Positions 16,449-25,442 of a stretch of 64,000 nucleotides of DNA are shown piece after piece. Made by a program: the position numbers and the translations under genes. Numbering within the stretch: position 1 is the stretch's first letter; the number at the start of each line of letters is the position of its first letter. The notes below the pieces were generated by a model. That model saw only the letters and a program-made list of their open reading frames with translations, did no database searches and was not told where the DNA came from. The DNA lies in assembly GCA_963758365.1 (NCBI GenBank), contig CAVWVB010000001.1, positions 2,418,001-2,482,000 of the forward strand, in the 5' to 3' direction. The stretch comes from Dokdonella_A sp963758365 (lineage in GTDB: Bacteria; Pseudomonadota; Gammaproteobacteria; Xanthomonadales; Rhodanobacteraceae).

Positions 16449-16497
16449 GCACGTGCGCGCGACCTGCCTGCAGTGAGGTTGCGGCAGTGCGCCGCTG

Positions 16498-17661
16498 CTA
16501 GCGGCCGAACGGTTTGCGCAGGCGCTGCAGCAGACCCGGCGCGGGAGGATCGGCCTCGCGCGGCCGGCGCGGTTGCCATTCGATCAGGCCGATCGCGTCG
16601 TAGGCATTGACGAGGTCGAATACGTCGGCCATCGGCGCCTCGCTCGCGGCCGCGATTTCATGCAGGCGCGCGGGCTGCAGGAGGACCGAGGCAATGCGGA
16701 AATACCTGCCGAAATCCTTGTCGATTTCGAGCCAGTGCTTGAGACGGTAGGTGCCGCCCGGATCGAGATGGCTGGCCAGACGACCGTCCGAATGCACGAG
16801 CGCATGCAGCCAGAGCAGGCGCGTGTACGCATGCGCATGCTGGCTTTCACGCAGTTCGGCCAGTTCGCTGCTGGTCATCGGCTGCCAGTCGCAGGGGCGC
16901 CAGCGCGCGCGACAGTACGGTTCCAGCGTGTGCAGACTCGAAGCGCCATACGCGACCCGGTTCTTCGGGTCGAGCACGAGCGGCACCACGCCGGGCAGCT
17001 CGAAGCGTGCCGGCGCATTGAGCGGATCCTCGACGAGATAACTGTGCAGATCGCGCGGCGTGGTGTCGGCGAGCATGCCGGCACGCGTCGAATATTTCCT
17101 CGCCTGCGCATGGTCCGCGGGGATCGCGGCGATCTCGATATCCATCGCGACCGGCGGTGCCGCAGCGATCGGATCGCGCCGCGATGTCGGTATCGGATCG
17201 GCACGCAACTCCATCGGCTCCGGGCGCAACAGCGCATCGAGGCCCGCGGCCGGCGCCGAATCGGGCTCATGCCCGGCCACGGAAGCGGTCTCGCCGAGAT
17301 CGCGCGTGTAGAAGTCCTCGCCGTGCGTACCGATGTCGGCGCGTTGCACGAGCGGGCGCGCGGCCTGGTTGAGCACCTCGACCACGTTCGCGCCGGTGAG
17401 CGGGCGCGAAAGAACCAGATCGGCATCCGCGACCGGTTCGTCGGAGAACACCGCGCAGCGCACGCCTGCCGCCTGCGCGCGTGTGCGTGCCATCTGTCCG
17501 CTGAACGCGGCGGGGTCGACGATGATCAGGTCTGCGCCGGTCTCGTCGCCCCAGCGCCAGGCCTCGTCGAGCGCGTGCGCGTTCTTGCGCAGCAGCAGAC
17601 GCAGATGCGCCGCTTCGGCATCCGACACACCGACCACGGCGAGGGTCTTGTCGCGGCTCAC
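16498..17661 (-). CDS. Conserved protein with pseudo-receiver N-terminus, function unknown
   Basis: The 387-residue cytoplasmic protein begins with a receiver-like fold: LAVVGVSDAEAAHLRLLLRK, then ADLIIVDPAAF, AVFSDEP and DADLVLSRPLTGANV, where the conserved Lys of true receivers is Arg. The middle (120-200) is low-complexity Pro/Ala-rich. The C-terminal half has helical elements (LHALVHSDGRLASHL, KHWLEIDKDFGRYF) and may hold a winged-helix-like tail. It resembles uncharacterised xanthomonad proteins. A regulatory or protein-interaction role is plausible, not shown. Confidence 0.5.
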   Translation of the reverse strand: MSRDKTLAVVGVSDAEAAHLRLLLRKNAHALDEAWRWGDETGADLIIVDPAAFSGQMARTRAQAAGVRCAVFSDEPVADADLVLSRPLTGANVVEVLNQAARPLVQRADIGTHGEDFYTRDLGETASVAGHEPDSAPAAGLDALLRPEPMELRADPIPTSRRDPIAAAPPVAMDIEIAAIPADHAQARKYSTRAGMLADTTPRDLHSYLVEDPLNAPARFELPGVVPLVLDPKNRVAYGASSLHTLEPYCRARWRPCDWQPMTSSELAELRESQHAHAYTRLLWLHALVHSDGRLASHLDPGGTYRLKHWLEIDKDFGRYFRIASVLLQPARLHEIAAASEAPMADVFDLVNAYDAIGLIEWQPRRPREADPPAPGLLQRLRKPFGR

Positions 17662-17784
17662 GTTGGCTCAGGTCCGTTCCCGACGAGTCGATCGCATCGT
17701 ACGTGCAGCATCGCGCCGCAGGCAAACGAGCGCTGCGGTCCCTGAGACGCAGGCACGAAATTCGATCGACGCGCCACCGTTCGT

Positions 17785-18309
17785 TCAGGTTCGGCGACGT
17801 TTTGTCTTCGCGGCACGACGCTTGCGGGCGGCCGCGCGCGGCGCGCGTTTGGGCTTGAGCAACGTGCCCGAGCACTTCGGTGCGCCGCAGCGACACGCCC
17901 AGATCGCCTTCAGACGCGGGGTCAGCCGCTCCTCGAGGACGATGCCGTAGTCGTAGGTGAGCTCTTCCCCGGCGCGCAAGGCGCGCATGCTCTCGATCAG
18001 CACGCGGTCGCGGCGCGCATCGCCGTCCTCGCTCTCCTCGAGCACGGCGCGGCAGTTCGGCTTGCAACTGTGATTGATCCAGCGCGCGATGTTGCCCTCG
18101 CTGGTCGCATCGATCACGTACTTGTCGTTGAGCGTGAACAGGAACGTGTGCCCGCTGTCGCTGCTGTTCGCATGCTGGCGATCGGCCTGGGCCTGGGTCA
18201 GTCGCCTGCCGCGATATTCGATGAGTTCGGTATTCGCGGGAATGTCGACGAGGGCGAAGACCCCGTTGCCGTGGATCGGTGAGCGGCGTGCGGCGATGCG
18301 TCTGGGCAT
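17785..18309 (-). CDS. SET-domain protein lysine methyltransferase with basic tail
   Basis: About 174 residues. It has a complete SET core: RRSPIHGNGVFA and YRGRRLTQAQ, the SAM/catalytic motif RWINHSCKPNC, and the GEELTYDYG motif. A post-SET cysteine cluster follows (ACRCGAPKCSG). The last ~25 residues are Lys/Arg/Ala-rich, like a histone-H1 tail. SET proteins methylate lysines on proteins; bacterial targets are mostly unknown. The ATG at 18309 is chosen because the SET domain begins there. A TATCAT at 18343-18348 on this strand could be its -10 element, in the region shared with the divergent RNase T2 gene. Confidence 0.82.
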   Translation of the reverse strand: MPRRIAARRSPIHGNGVFALVDIPANTELIEYRGRRLTQAQADRQHANSSDSGHTFLFTLNDKYVIDATSEGNIARWINHSCKPNCRAVLEESEDGDARRDRVLIESMRALRAGEELTYDYGIVLEERLTPRLKAIWACRCGAPKCSGTLLKPKRAPRAAARKRRAAKTKRRRT

Positions 18310-18413
18310 GGGTGAACGGCAGCATGAGGAAGGAAGCCGCACATGATATCGCGTTGCGCGCCACGCGCGACGATCTGCTAGCGTGCGCTCCCGCACCGCA
18401 ACCGGTTCGCCCG

Positions 18414-19091
18414 ATGGTCCGCCCTGCGCATGTCTTGCTGATCGCAAGCCTGTTCGCCCTGTTCGCCGCGACCGGCCTCGCGCGCCGCCACACGCCGTCG
18501 GCCGATTCCCGGGCCACACAGGCGAGCCAACCGCGCTACGACTATTACGTGATGGCCCTGTCGTGGTCGCCGACGTACTGCCAGACCCATCCCGACGAGC
18601 ACGAACAATGCGGCCACCGAGGTTTCGGATTCGTGCTGCACGGCCTGTGGCCGCAGTACGAACACGGCGGCGGCCCGCAGCGCTGTCCGAGCGATGACCG
18701 TCCGGATCGGCGAACCGTATCCGCGGTGCTCGCGTTCATGCCGAGCCGAAGGCTGATCGATCACGAATGGGGTGAGCACGGCAGTTGCACCGGACTCGAT
18801 CCGCAGGCGTTCTTCGAATTGGCCGACCGCGCGTTCGCGTCGTTCGTCGTGCCGTCCGAGCTCAAGGCACCGCGCGAGGATGTGTCGATGCGCGCGGACG
18901 ACCTGCGCGATGCGCTGCGGCGCGCGAACCCGGTGCTGCGCGAGGACATGCTGAGCCTGCATTGCAGTCAGGGCGAACTGGTCGAGATCAGGATCTGCCT
19001 GGACAAGCGGCTCGCGCCGCGCAGTTGTGGCAAGCACATGCGCACGGGATGTCCGGTGTCGGCGCCGTTCCAGATTCCGGCCGCGCGCTAG
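18414..19091 (+). CDS. Ribonuclease T2 family, exported
   Basis: About 225 residues with an N-terminal signal segment (AHVLLIASLFALFAATGLA). Both active-site signatures of RNase T2 are intact: FVLHGLWPQ (CAS-1) and IDHEWGEHGSC (CAS-2). Cysteines near them fit the conserved disulfides. Such enzymes degrade RNA non-specifically in the periplasm (RNase I type). The ATG at 18414 is placed directly before the signal peptide. It is divergent from the SET gene. Confidence 0.87.
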   Translation: MVRPAHVLLIASLFALFAATGLARRHTPSADSRATQASQPRYDYYVMALSWSPTYCQTHPDEHEQCGHRGFGFVLHGLWPQYEHGGGPQRCPSDDRPDRRTVSAVLAFMPSRRLIDHEWGEHGSCTGLDPQAFFELADRAFASFVVPSELKAPREDVSMRADDLRDALRRANPVLREDMLSLHCSQGELVEIRICLDKRLAPRSCGKHMRTGCPVSAPFQIPAAR

Positions 19092-19221
19092 ACGCGCGAA
19101 CGCCGCGGCTGAACCACACGTTCCGCGCGATGCAGGTCCCACGGCGGCGCCGCACAGGCCTGTTCGCCTCGCGGACCCACGCGGAGCCGGATGCGAAGCG
19201 CCGCGGCGCGCTCGATCGCGC

Positions 19222-19365
19222 TCAGTTGGAACCGAACGTGTAGCGCGCGTCGAGAAAATACGAGCGCGCCTGCAGGCGGTAGTACTGCGCGTCGCCGAGT
19301 TCGCTTTCGGCAACCGGATCGCGGCGGTCGTAGCCCTCGCGGCGCAGCTCCCGGCGCTGGAACGC
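19222..19365 (-). pseudogene. Possible remnant of a TonB-dependent receptor C-terminus
   Basis: On the minus strand a 47-codon open stretch, blocked upstream by a TAG at 19366-19368, encodes AFQRRELRREGYDRRDPVAE, then LGDAQYYRLQARSYFLDA and RYTFGSN before a TGA. Alternating hydrophobic residues and a terminal aromatic-rich strand look like the last beta-strands of a TonB-dependent receptor. No start or upstream body is present within the 364-bp gap, so this is a fragment if it is coding-derived. The rest of the gap (19092-19221, 19366-19455) holds nothing else recognisable. Confidence 0.35.
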
Positions 19366-19455
19366 CTATGCGCCGGGCTGCCTGCAGGCGTAGCGGAACC
19401 CCGGCGCGCAGTGCGCGGGTATGCTTGGCGGCCTGGCCGCAAGCCGAGAGGCCCG

Positions 19456-20910
19456 ATGACCGTATTGCGACCGCGACTGCGCGGACTGGTGTCCCGCCTC
19501 GCGCTGTTCTACGTGCTGCTGTCCCTGCCGACCCTGATCGTGGTCGAGTCGACGATACTCATCTACGAGTTCCACCGTTTCACGGGCGGCCTCGCGGACG
19601 GCAGTCTGGACCGGGCCGCCGAGGACGGCGCGAGCGACCTCGCCCGCCAATGGAGCCACCTGCGCGGCGCCGACGGCAGCGACACGGTTGCGCTGCGGAT
19701 GTGGCTGGACGCTTGGGTATTGCGCCTGCAGCAGCCGCGCGGCGGACTGACGCCGGACCAGTCCTACGTGCTGCTCGAACTCGCCGACGTACCGATCGCT
19801 GCGGCCGTGTTCGCGGCGGACGGCCACGAACTCGCGCGTTCGCGCGGCGATGGACACTGGCAGCCGAGCGAACCGGGCGCGCAGCAGATCGCACGCGCGC
19901 TGACGCATGGTCCGGGCTCCGCATTGCGGCTGCCCGGCAGCGAGAGTCCGTACACGATCCGCCGCGTGATCGTACGGATGCAGGGCGCCGATGGCCGCAC
20001 CATCGGACTGCTGTTCGTCGAACTGCGCGTACCGCTGCCATGGCGACGCCTGCTGCTGGATGCAAGTGTCGAATCGCCGACCGTACTCGGCTTCCTGATC
20101 GTGTTCGGCCTCGCCTCGTCGATCTTCCTTGCGGCCTGGGTCACGCGGCGCCTGAACCGCATCGCGCGAGCAGCGACCGCGTGGAGTCGCGGCGACTTCT
20201 CGGACCGGATCGGCGATCATTCCCGCGACGAACTGGGCGGCTTGTCTTCGCTGCTCGATCGCATGGCGCTCGACCTCAAGGGACTGTTGCGATCGCGGGC
20301 GCAGCTTGCGACGCTGGCCGAGCGCCAGCGCCTCGCGCGCGATCTGCACGACACGGTCAAGCAGAAGGCGTTCGCGCTGAATCTGCAGCTGGCGGCGACG
20401 CGGCGCACGCTCGCGGAAACGCCGGCCGCGGATCGGCTCGAGCAGGCGCAGCGCCTGACCCGGCAGATCCAGCAGGAACTCGGCCAGATCATCGACGAGA
20501 TGCGCGTGTCCGACACCGATCTGCCGCTTGCCGAACGCGTGCGCACGCGCGCGGACGAGTGGGCGCACACGAGCGGCACCACGCTCGGCTTCGAGCTCGA
20601 CGACGTTCCTTCGCTTGCCGCGCCGATCGAGGACGCGCTGCTGCGCATCGTCGACGAGGCGCTGTCGAACGTGCTGCGCCATAGCGGCGCGAGCCATGTC
20701 GACATCACGCTCCGCCGCGAGGCGGATCGCGTGCGCCTCGAGGTCGCCGATAATGGCCGCGGCGCAATCGACGAATCCGCGCCCGGCATGGGTCTGCGCA
20801 ACATGCGCGAACGCGCGCAGGCGCTGCCCGCGGGCCGCTTCGCTATCGACGCTTCTGCGGGGCGCGGAACGCGCGTGTCCGTCAGTTTTCTGCTCGAGGC
20901 TTCCCGATGA
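19456..20910 (+). CDS. Sensor histidine kinase, NarL-partner type (HisKA_3)
   Basis: The 484-residue protein has two membrane helices (about 10-32 and 210-232) flanking a periplasmic sensor of about 175 residues, then a HAMP domain (RRLNRIARAATAWSRGDF), a HisKA_3 dimerisation domain with the phospho-acceptor His in LARDLHDTVKQKAFAL, and an HATPase_c domain (DEALSNVLRHSGAS, VADNGRGAID, GMGLRNMRERA). The architecture resembles LiaS/NarX-type kinases. The input signal is unknown. The start ATG has GAGAGG upstream. It overlaps the response regulator gene by 4 bp. Confidence 0.88.
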   Translation: MTVLRPRLRGLVSRLALFYVLLSLPTLIVVESTILIYEFHRFTGGLADGSLDRAAEDGASDLARQWSHLRGADGSDTVALRMWLDAWVLRLQQPRGGLTPDQSYVLLELADVPIAAAVFAADGHELARSRGDGHWQPSEPGAQQIARALTHGPGSALRLPGSESPYTIRRVIVRMQGADGRTIGLLFVELRVPLPWRRLLLDASVESPTVLGFLIVFGLASSIFLAAWVTRRLNRIARAATAWSRGDFSDRIGDHSRDELGGLSSLLDRMALDLKGLLRSRAQLATLAERQRLARDLHDTVKQKAFALNLQLAATRRTLAETPAADRLEQAQRLTRQIQQELGQIIDEMRVSDTDLPLAERVRTRADEWAHTSGTTLGFELDDVPSLAAPIEDALLRIVDEALSNVLRHSGASHVDITLRREADRVRLEVADNGRGAIDESAPGMGLRNMRERAQALPAGRFAIDASAGRGTRVSVSFLLEASR

Positions 20911-21560
20911 ACCCGACGATCCGGATCGTGATTGCCGACGACCATGTGCTGGTCCGCCAGGGCATCCGCGCATTCCTTGAAACACATGCCGATCTCGCGA
21001 TCGTCGGCGAGGCCGAGGATGCGGCGGGCGCGGCGCGCCTGTGCGCCGAAGCGCAGCCGCACGTCGCGCTGGTCGACCTGGTCATGCCGGGCGGCGGCAT
21101 CGAGGCGACCCGCACGATACGCGCGGCCAGCCCTTCGACGCAGGTCGTGCTGCTGACGTCGTTCGAGGACGTCCAGCAGATCGTCGCCGCGGTCCAGGCC
21201 GGGGCCTTGTCGTGCCTGCTCAAGGACGTCGATGCCGACGCGCTCGCCGACGCGCTGCGCAAGGCCGCGCGCGGCGAGGCGGTGCTGCACCCGCGGGTCG
21301 CCGCGAAGCTGATGGATGCGCTGCGCCGCGGTACCGACCCCGGCAGTGCGGTACTCGAATCGCTGAGTCAACGCGAGCGCGAGGTGCTCGCGCTGATGGC
21401 CGAAGGCCTGAGCAACCTGCAGATCGCCGAACGCCTCGGCATCGGCGAAAAGACCGTGAAGACCCACGTCAGCAACGTACTCGGCAAGCTCAACGTGAGC
21501 GACCGCACGCAGGCCGCGGTCTACGCCTGGAAAAGCGGCATGAAACGGCGCGACCGCTGA
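20907..21560 (+). CDS. NarL/LuxR-type response regulator
   Basis: The 217-residue protein has a receiver domain (acidic pair in VIADDHVLVRQG, phospho-acceptor Asp in HVALVDLVMPGGG, Lys in CLLKDVDAD) and a LuxR-type helix-turn-helix (LSQREREVLALMAEGLSN, KTVKTHVSNVLGKL). It is translationally coupled to the kinase gene through an ATGA overlap, so the two form one two-component system. The dihaem cytochrome gene 114 bp downstream in the same direction is a possible target. Confidence 0.92.
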   Translation: MNPTIRIVIADDHVLVRQGIRAFLETHADLAIVGEAEDAAGAARLCAEAQPHVALVDLVMPGGGIEATRTIRAASPSTQVVLLTSFEDVQQIVAAVQAGALSCLLKDVDADALADALRKAARGEAVLHPRVAAKLMDALRRGTDPGSAVLESLSQREREVLALMAEGLSNLQIAERLGIGEKTVKTHVSNVLGKLNVSDRTQAAVYAWKSGMKRRDR

Positions 21561-21674
21561 GCGGTCCGCGCGGCCGCGTGGCCGGTCCGCGGCTCGCGCC
21601 GATTGGCGCGATGCGGCGGGAAACCGGCTCCGGACGCTGCTAGATTGCGCGCGGGCCAGGCACGGGGAAGCGCG

Positions 21675-22571
21675 ATGAAACGCATACTGTTGCGCACGGG
21701 CGCGGTGTTGCTGCTCGCGGTGGTCGTGCTGGTGGCGTTCGTCTGGATTCGCAGCGCCACCGCATTGCGCCAGACCTGGCGCATCGAGGAACCCGCACTG
21801 ACCCTGCCCGGCGATGCCGCGGCGCTCGCGCGCGGCCGGCACCTGGCGGTCACGCGCGGCTGCACCGATTGCCATGGCGCCGACCTCGGCGGCAACGTGA
21901 TCATGGAGGAACCGCCGATCGGGCGCCTCGCCGGACCGAACCTGACCCGCGGCAAGGGCGGGGTCGTCGCGGGATTCACGGTGAACGACTGGGAACGCGC
22001 CATTCGCCATGGCGTCAAGCCCGACGGGCGCGGCATCCTGTTCATGCCGACCCGCGACTTCGCGAGCCTGACCGATGCCGACACCGCGGATCTGATCGCG
22101 TGGCTGGTCCAGCAGCCACCGGTCGACCACGAGCAGGCGCCAAGCTATGTCGGACCGGTCGGACGCGCGTTGTTCGCGTTCGGGCGCCTGCCGCTGATCC
22201 CGGCGCGCCTGATCGACCAGCACGCGCCCCATGCGGCCGCACTGACCGCCGCACCGACCGCGCAGTACGGCAGCTATCTGGCCAAGTCATGCACGGGCTG
22301 CCACGGTGAGCACTTTTCGGGCGGCGCGATTCCCGGCGTGCCGCCGAGCTTTCCCAAGGCCGCCAATCTCACCCCCGATGCCGTGACTGGCATCGGCCAT
22401 TGGAACAAGGCCGATTTCTATCGTGCCCTGCGCGACGGACGGCGACCGGATGGTTCGGTCCTGGATCCGTTCATGCCGGTCACTGCGCTGAGCCAGCTCA
22501 GCGACACCGAACTCGATGCGCTCTGGGCCTACCTGCGCACGCTGCCGGCGCGTCCGGCAGGACATCGCTGA
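21675..22571 (+). CDS. Membrane-anchored dihaem cytochrome c
   Basis: About 298 residues: an N-terminal hydrophobic helix (GAVLLLAVVVLVAFVWI) that probably anchors it, then two cytochrome c domains with haem motifs CTDCH (in VTRGCTDCHGADL) and CTGCH (in KSCTGCHGEHF). Each domain carries a plausible axial Met further on. It resembles the dihaem cytochrome subunits found with alcohol/aldehyde dehydrogenases or stand-alone respiratory carriers. No dehydrogenase gene is adjacent, so its partner is unknown. Confidence 0.82.
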   Translation: MKRILLRTGAVLLLAVVVLVAFVWIRSATALRQTWRIEEPALTLPGDAAALARGRHLAVTRGCTDCHGADLGGNVIMEEPPIGRLAGPNLTRGKGGVVAGFTVNDWERAIRHGVKPDGRGILFMPTRDFASLTDADTADLIAWLVQQPPVDHEQAPSYVGPVGRALFAFGRLPLIPARLIDQHAPHAAALTAAPTAQYGSYLAKSCTGCHGEHFSGGAIPGVPPSFPKAANLTPDAVTGIGHWNKADFYRALRDGRRPDGSVLDPFMPVTALSQLSDTELDALWAYLRTLPARPAGHR

Positions 22572-22612
22572 TTCGCACGAAGCGACGCGCCGCGCACGGC
22601 GCGTAGGGGCAC

Positions 22613-23044
22613 TCAGGCCGGCGCCTTTTCGAACACGTTCTGCACCTTGCTGCGCACGTATCCGGCACGTTCGTAGAAGCGGTGCGCGCGTTCGCGTTCG
22701 ATGCGGCTGCGCACGCGCACGAGCGCGTGACCGTGGCCGCGGGCCCAGGCCTGCGCGGCCTCGAGCAGGCGCGTGCCGACACCGTTGCCGCGCGACCCCT
22801 CGGCAACCACGAGACCGAGAATCTGCGCGTGCGTATCGCCGGTCAGGCACGCCACCTCGGCGGCGTGCAGCCAGCCGACGACGCGGCCGGTTGCGTCCTC
22901 TGCGACCAGCACGACGGCAGCGGGCAGCGCCTCGATCGCGGCCAGGCGCGCGCCGATCTGCTGACGCGTGACCGCATAGCCCAGTGCGCTGCACAGCTCG
23001 GCGAGCAGTGGAACGTCATAAGTGCGTGCACGGCGAATGGTCAT
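22613..23044 (-). CDS. GNAT family N-acetyltransferase
   Basis: The 143-residue protein is a compact GNAT: IRRARTYDVPLLAELCSALG at the start, then ILGLVVAEGSRGNGVGTRLL (acetyl-CoA pyrophosphate loop) and AHRFYERAGYVRSK at the end. The substrate cannot be read from the sequence. It lies downstream of the M20 peptidase gene in the same direction with a 142-bp gap. Confidence 0.82.
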   Translation of the reverse strand: MTIRRARTYDVPLLAELCSALGYAVTRQQIGARLAAIEALPAAVVLVAEDATGRVVGWLHAAEVACLTGDTHAQILGLVVAEGSRGNGVGTRLLEAAQAWARGHGHALVRVRSRIERERAHRFYERAGYVRSKVQNVFEKAPA

Positions 23045-23186
23045 GGCGAGTTCCGCATCGACGCCTCATGTTGGCCTGCGTGGCGGCGCGAATCATGGCG
23101 CGCGGATGGCGCACGCATGGCAATGGCGACGCTCGCGATCCGGGTGCGCCCGGTTCGCGGTCCGGGCCGGACCCACAGCATCGGCG

Positions 23187-24677
23187 CTAGTCGCAGCAGC
23201 CATCCGCGCCCTTGACGCTGTGGTCGCGCGAAGCCGCGACACCCTGGGTGAGGCCCTTGCCGCTCGCGACATGGTGATCCGCGATCACTTTCGCCACGCA
23301 CATCGACATGCGCTTGCCGGTCGGAATGTGCAGGAATTCGTTCGGACCATGCGCGTTCGAATGCGGCCCGAGTACGCCGGTGATCAGAAACTGCGCGCCC
23401 GGAAACTTCTCGCCGAGCATGCCCATGAACGGAATCGAGCCGCCCTCGCCGTTGTAGGCGACCGGCGCGCCGAAGAACTGCTGCGAGGCCGCGTCCACCG
23501 CGTCCTCGAGCCAGGGCGCGAGCGCGGGTGCCTCCCAGCCGCTGCCGGCCTTCTCCACCTCGAAGGTCACGTTCGCGCCGTATGGCGGGTCGCTCTCGAG
23601 CAGGCTCTTGACGAAGGTTCCGCTCTTCGCCGCGTCCAGCGTCGGCGGCACGCGCAGGCTGAGTTTCACCGCGGTATGGGGTCGCAGCACGTTGCCGGCC
23701 GAATCCAGCGCCGGCATTCCGTCGACGCCGGTCACGGACAGCGCCGGCCGCCAGGTCCGGTTGAGCACCAGTTCGGCGAGATCCATGCTCATCGGCTGCA
23801 TGCCTTCGACCAGCGGGAACTTCGCGTACACCGCATCGCCGAGGATTTCGGCCGTACGTTGTGCCTGGGCGATGCGCTCGGCCGGAATCTCGACGTGCAA
23901 CTCGTGCGGGCGGATTTGTCCGGTGACTTCGTCCTCGAGGCGCGACAGCAACTGACGCAGGATGCGGAAGCTCGAAGCGATCACGCCGGATGCGTCGCCC
24001 GAATGCACGCCTTCCTCGAGCACCTTGACGGTGAGATTGCCGCCGGTCATGCCGCGCAGCGACGTGGTCAGCCAGAGCTGGTCGTAGTTGCCGCAGCCCG
24101 AATCCAGGCACACGATCAGCGACGGCATGCCGATGCGGGCAGCCAGATGGTCGACGTAGTACGGCAGGTCGTAGCTGCCCGATTCCTCGCAGGCCTCGAT
24201 CATGACCACGCAGCGCGCGTGCGGCACCCCCTGCGCCTGCAGTGCCATGATCGCGGCGAGCGAGCCGAAGATCGCATAGCCGTCGTCGGCGCCTCCGCGT
24301 CCGTACAGACGGTCGCCTTCGAGCACCGGTTTCCACGGACCCAGATGCGCCGACCAGCCGGTCATTTCCGGCTGCTTGTCCAGATGCCCGTACAGCAGCA
24401 CGGTGTCCGTGGCCGTCGCATCGGTGCCGGGGATCTCGATGAAGATGAGCGGCGTGCGTCCGTCGAGACGAACCACCTCGAGCTGCATGCCCGGAATCGG
24501 CTGATCCCTTGCCCACGTTTCCATCAGCGCGACGGCCTGGTCCATGTAGCCGCGGCTGGCCCACTGCGCATCGAACATCGGTGACTTGTTCGGGATCTTG
24601 ATGTATTCGGTCAACTGCGGAACGATCTGTTCGTCCCAGAGTCCGCCGACGAAGTCGCTGATTGCCTTGGATTCCAT
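23187..24677 (-). CDS. M20 family metallopeptidase (dipeptidase type)
   Basis: The 496-residue enzyme has the M20 catalytic set: VLLYGHLDKQPEMTGW (metal His and catalytic Asp), GRGGADDGYAIFGSL (bridging Asp), EACEESGSYDLPYY (catalytic and metal Glu pair), CLDSGCGNYDQLW, and a late His in SNAHGPNEFLHI. A dimerisation (lid) domain sits in between, with the sequence VLEEGVHSGDASGV. It is close to the cytosolic non-specific dipeptidase/carnosinase-like M20 branch. No signal peptide is seen. It begins 62 bp from the GTAG element at 24739. Confidence 0.88.
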   Translation of the reverse strand: MESKAISDFVGGLWDEQIVPQLTEYIKIPNKSPMFDAQWASRGYMDQAVALMETWARDQPIPGMQLEVVRLDGRTPLIFIEIPGTDATATDTVLLYGHLDKQPEMTGWSAHLGPWKPVLEGDRLYGRGGADDGYAIFGSLAAIMALQAQGVPHARCVVMIEACEESGSYDLPYYVDHLAARIGMPSLIVCLDSGCGNYDQLWLTTSLRGMTGGNLTVKVLEEGVHSGDASGVIASSFRILRQLLSRLEDEVTGQIRPHELHVEIPAERIAQAQRTAEILGDAVYAKFPLVEGMQPMSMDLAELVLNRTWRPALSVTGVDGMPALDSAGNVLRPHTAVKLSLRVPPTLDAAKSGTFVKSLLESDPPYGANVTFEVEKAGSGWEAPALAPWLEDAVDAASQQFFGAPVAYNGEGGSIPFMGMLGEKFPGAQFLITGVLGPHSNAHGPNEFLHIPTGKRMSMCVAKVIADHHVASGKGLTQGVAASRDHSVKGADGCCD

Positions 24678-24738
24678 GTGTGCCTGCCGTCAACACGCGC
24701 CAGAGACGCAACATCCGTGATTCTACCCCGCTGCGCGC

Positions 24739-24780
24739 TGTAGGAAATCTCCTACATGGATGCGCAAGCCGCTCCTACGG
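24739..24780 (-). repeat. GTAG-headed REP-like pair
   Basis: TGTAGGA/TCCTACA forms a 7-bp hairpin with a 4-base loop at 24739-24756. The adjoining 24761-24780 reads on the minus strand CCGTAGGAGCGGCTTGCGCA, the familiar GTAGGAGCGGCTT start of REP elements in Pseudomonas and Xanthomonadales. It lies between divergent genes and may influence mRNA stability or be a passive mobile repeat. Confidence 0.65.
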
Positions 24781-24876
24781 GCATGTGTGGACGCGGCTGC
24801 AGACCTCGCGCATCGCATGCCAATAGACTTGCCGGCATCCATGCGCTACCGCATGACGAAACGAGCAAGAGTCCCG

Positions 24877-25194
24877 ATGCAAACGATACGAAGACTATGG
24901 ATGGCACTGCTGTTGATGCTGGCCGCTCCCGTGCTGGCCACCGCGCAGGTGGACATCAACCATGCCGACGCGCGAACCCTGGCCGAGTCGCTGGACGGCG
25001 TGGGCCTGGTCAAGGCCGAGGCGATCGTCGCCTACCGCAATGCGAACGGGCCGTTCAAGCGCGCCGAGGATCTGGCCAAGGTCAAGGGCATCGGCGCGAA
25101 AACGATCGACGCGAACCGCGACTCGATCGTGATCGTGCAGGCCCAGGACGATGGCAAGGCGCAGCCGGCCGCGCGCCCGTACGCGAATCATTGA
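24877..25194 (+). CDS. ComEA-like helix-hairpin-helix protein, exported
   Basis: About 105 residues: a signal peptide (LWMALLLMLAAPVLATA), then one ComEA-type domain with two helix-hairpin-helix motifs (VDINHADARTLAESLDGVG and FKRAEDLAKVKGIGAKTI). Small ComEA proteins bind double-stranded DNA in the periplasm during natural transformation; this one has that architecture, but no other competence gene is near. The ATG at 24877 has AAGAG upstream; an in-frame ATG at 24853 is possible. Confidence 0.82.
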   Translation: MQTIRRLWMALLLMLAAPVLATAQVDINHADARTLAESLDGVGLVKAEAIVAYRNANGPFKRAEDLAKVKGIGAKTIDANRDSIVIVQAQDDGKAQPAARPYANH

Positions 25195-25408
25195 CGCTGC
25201 CCGCATGCGGGTCGGATCGTGCCGATGCCGCGCACGACGCAGGGTCTCCAGTTCACGCGCATGCATTGCGTGAGCCGGAGCGTCGGCCCGGCGCCTGCTG
25301 AACCGCGCGGCCCGATCTTCAGGCCCGACGCTTCCACGTGAACGCGTGCTGCCGAAGCGCTGCCGGCCCAGGGAGTGCCGATCCGGACTCCTGATCGCAG
25401 GGACATGT

Positions 25409-25414
25409 TAGAAT
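25409..25414 (+). promoter_or_regulatory. Possible -10 element for the second SET-domain gene
   Basis: TAGAAT lies in ACATGTTAGAATCGC, 28 bp before the ATG at 25443. No good -35 hexamer is seen at the expected distance. The preceding 200 bp hold no recognisable feature. Confidence 0.35.
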
Positions 25415-25442
25415 CGCGCTCCGCCTCACGGCGGTCGCATGC

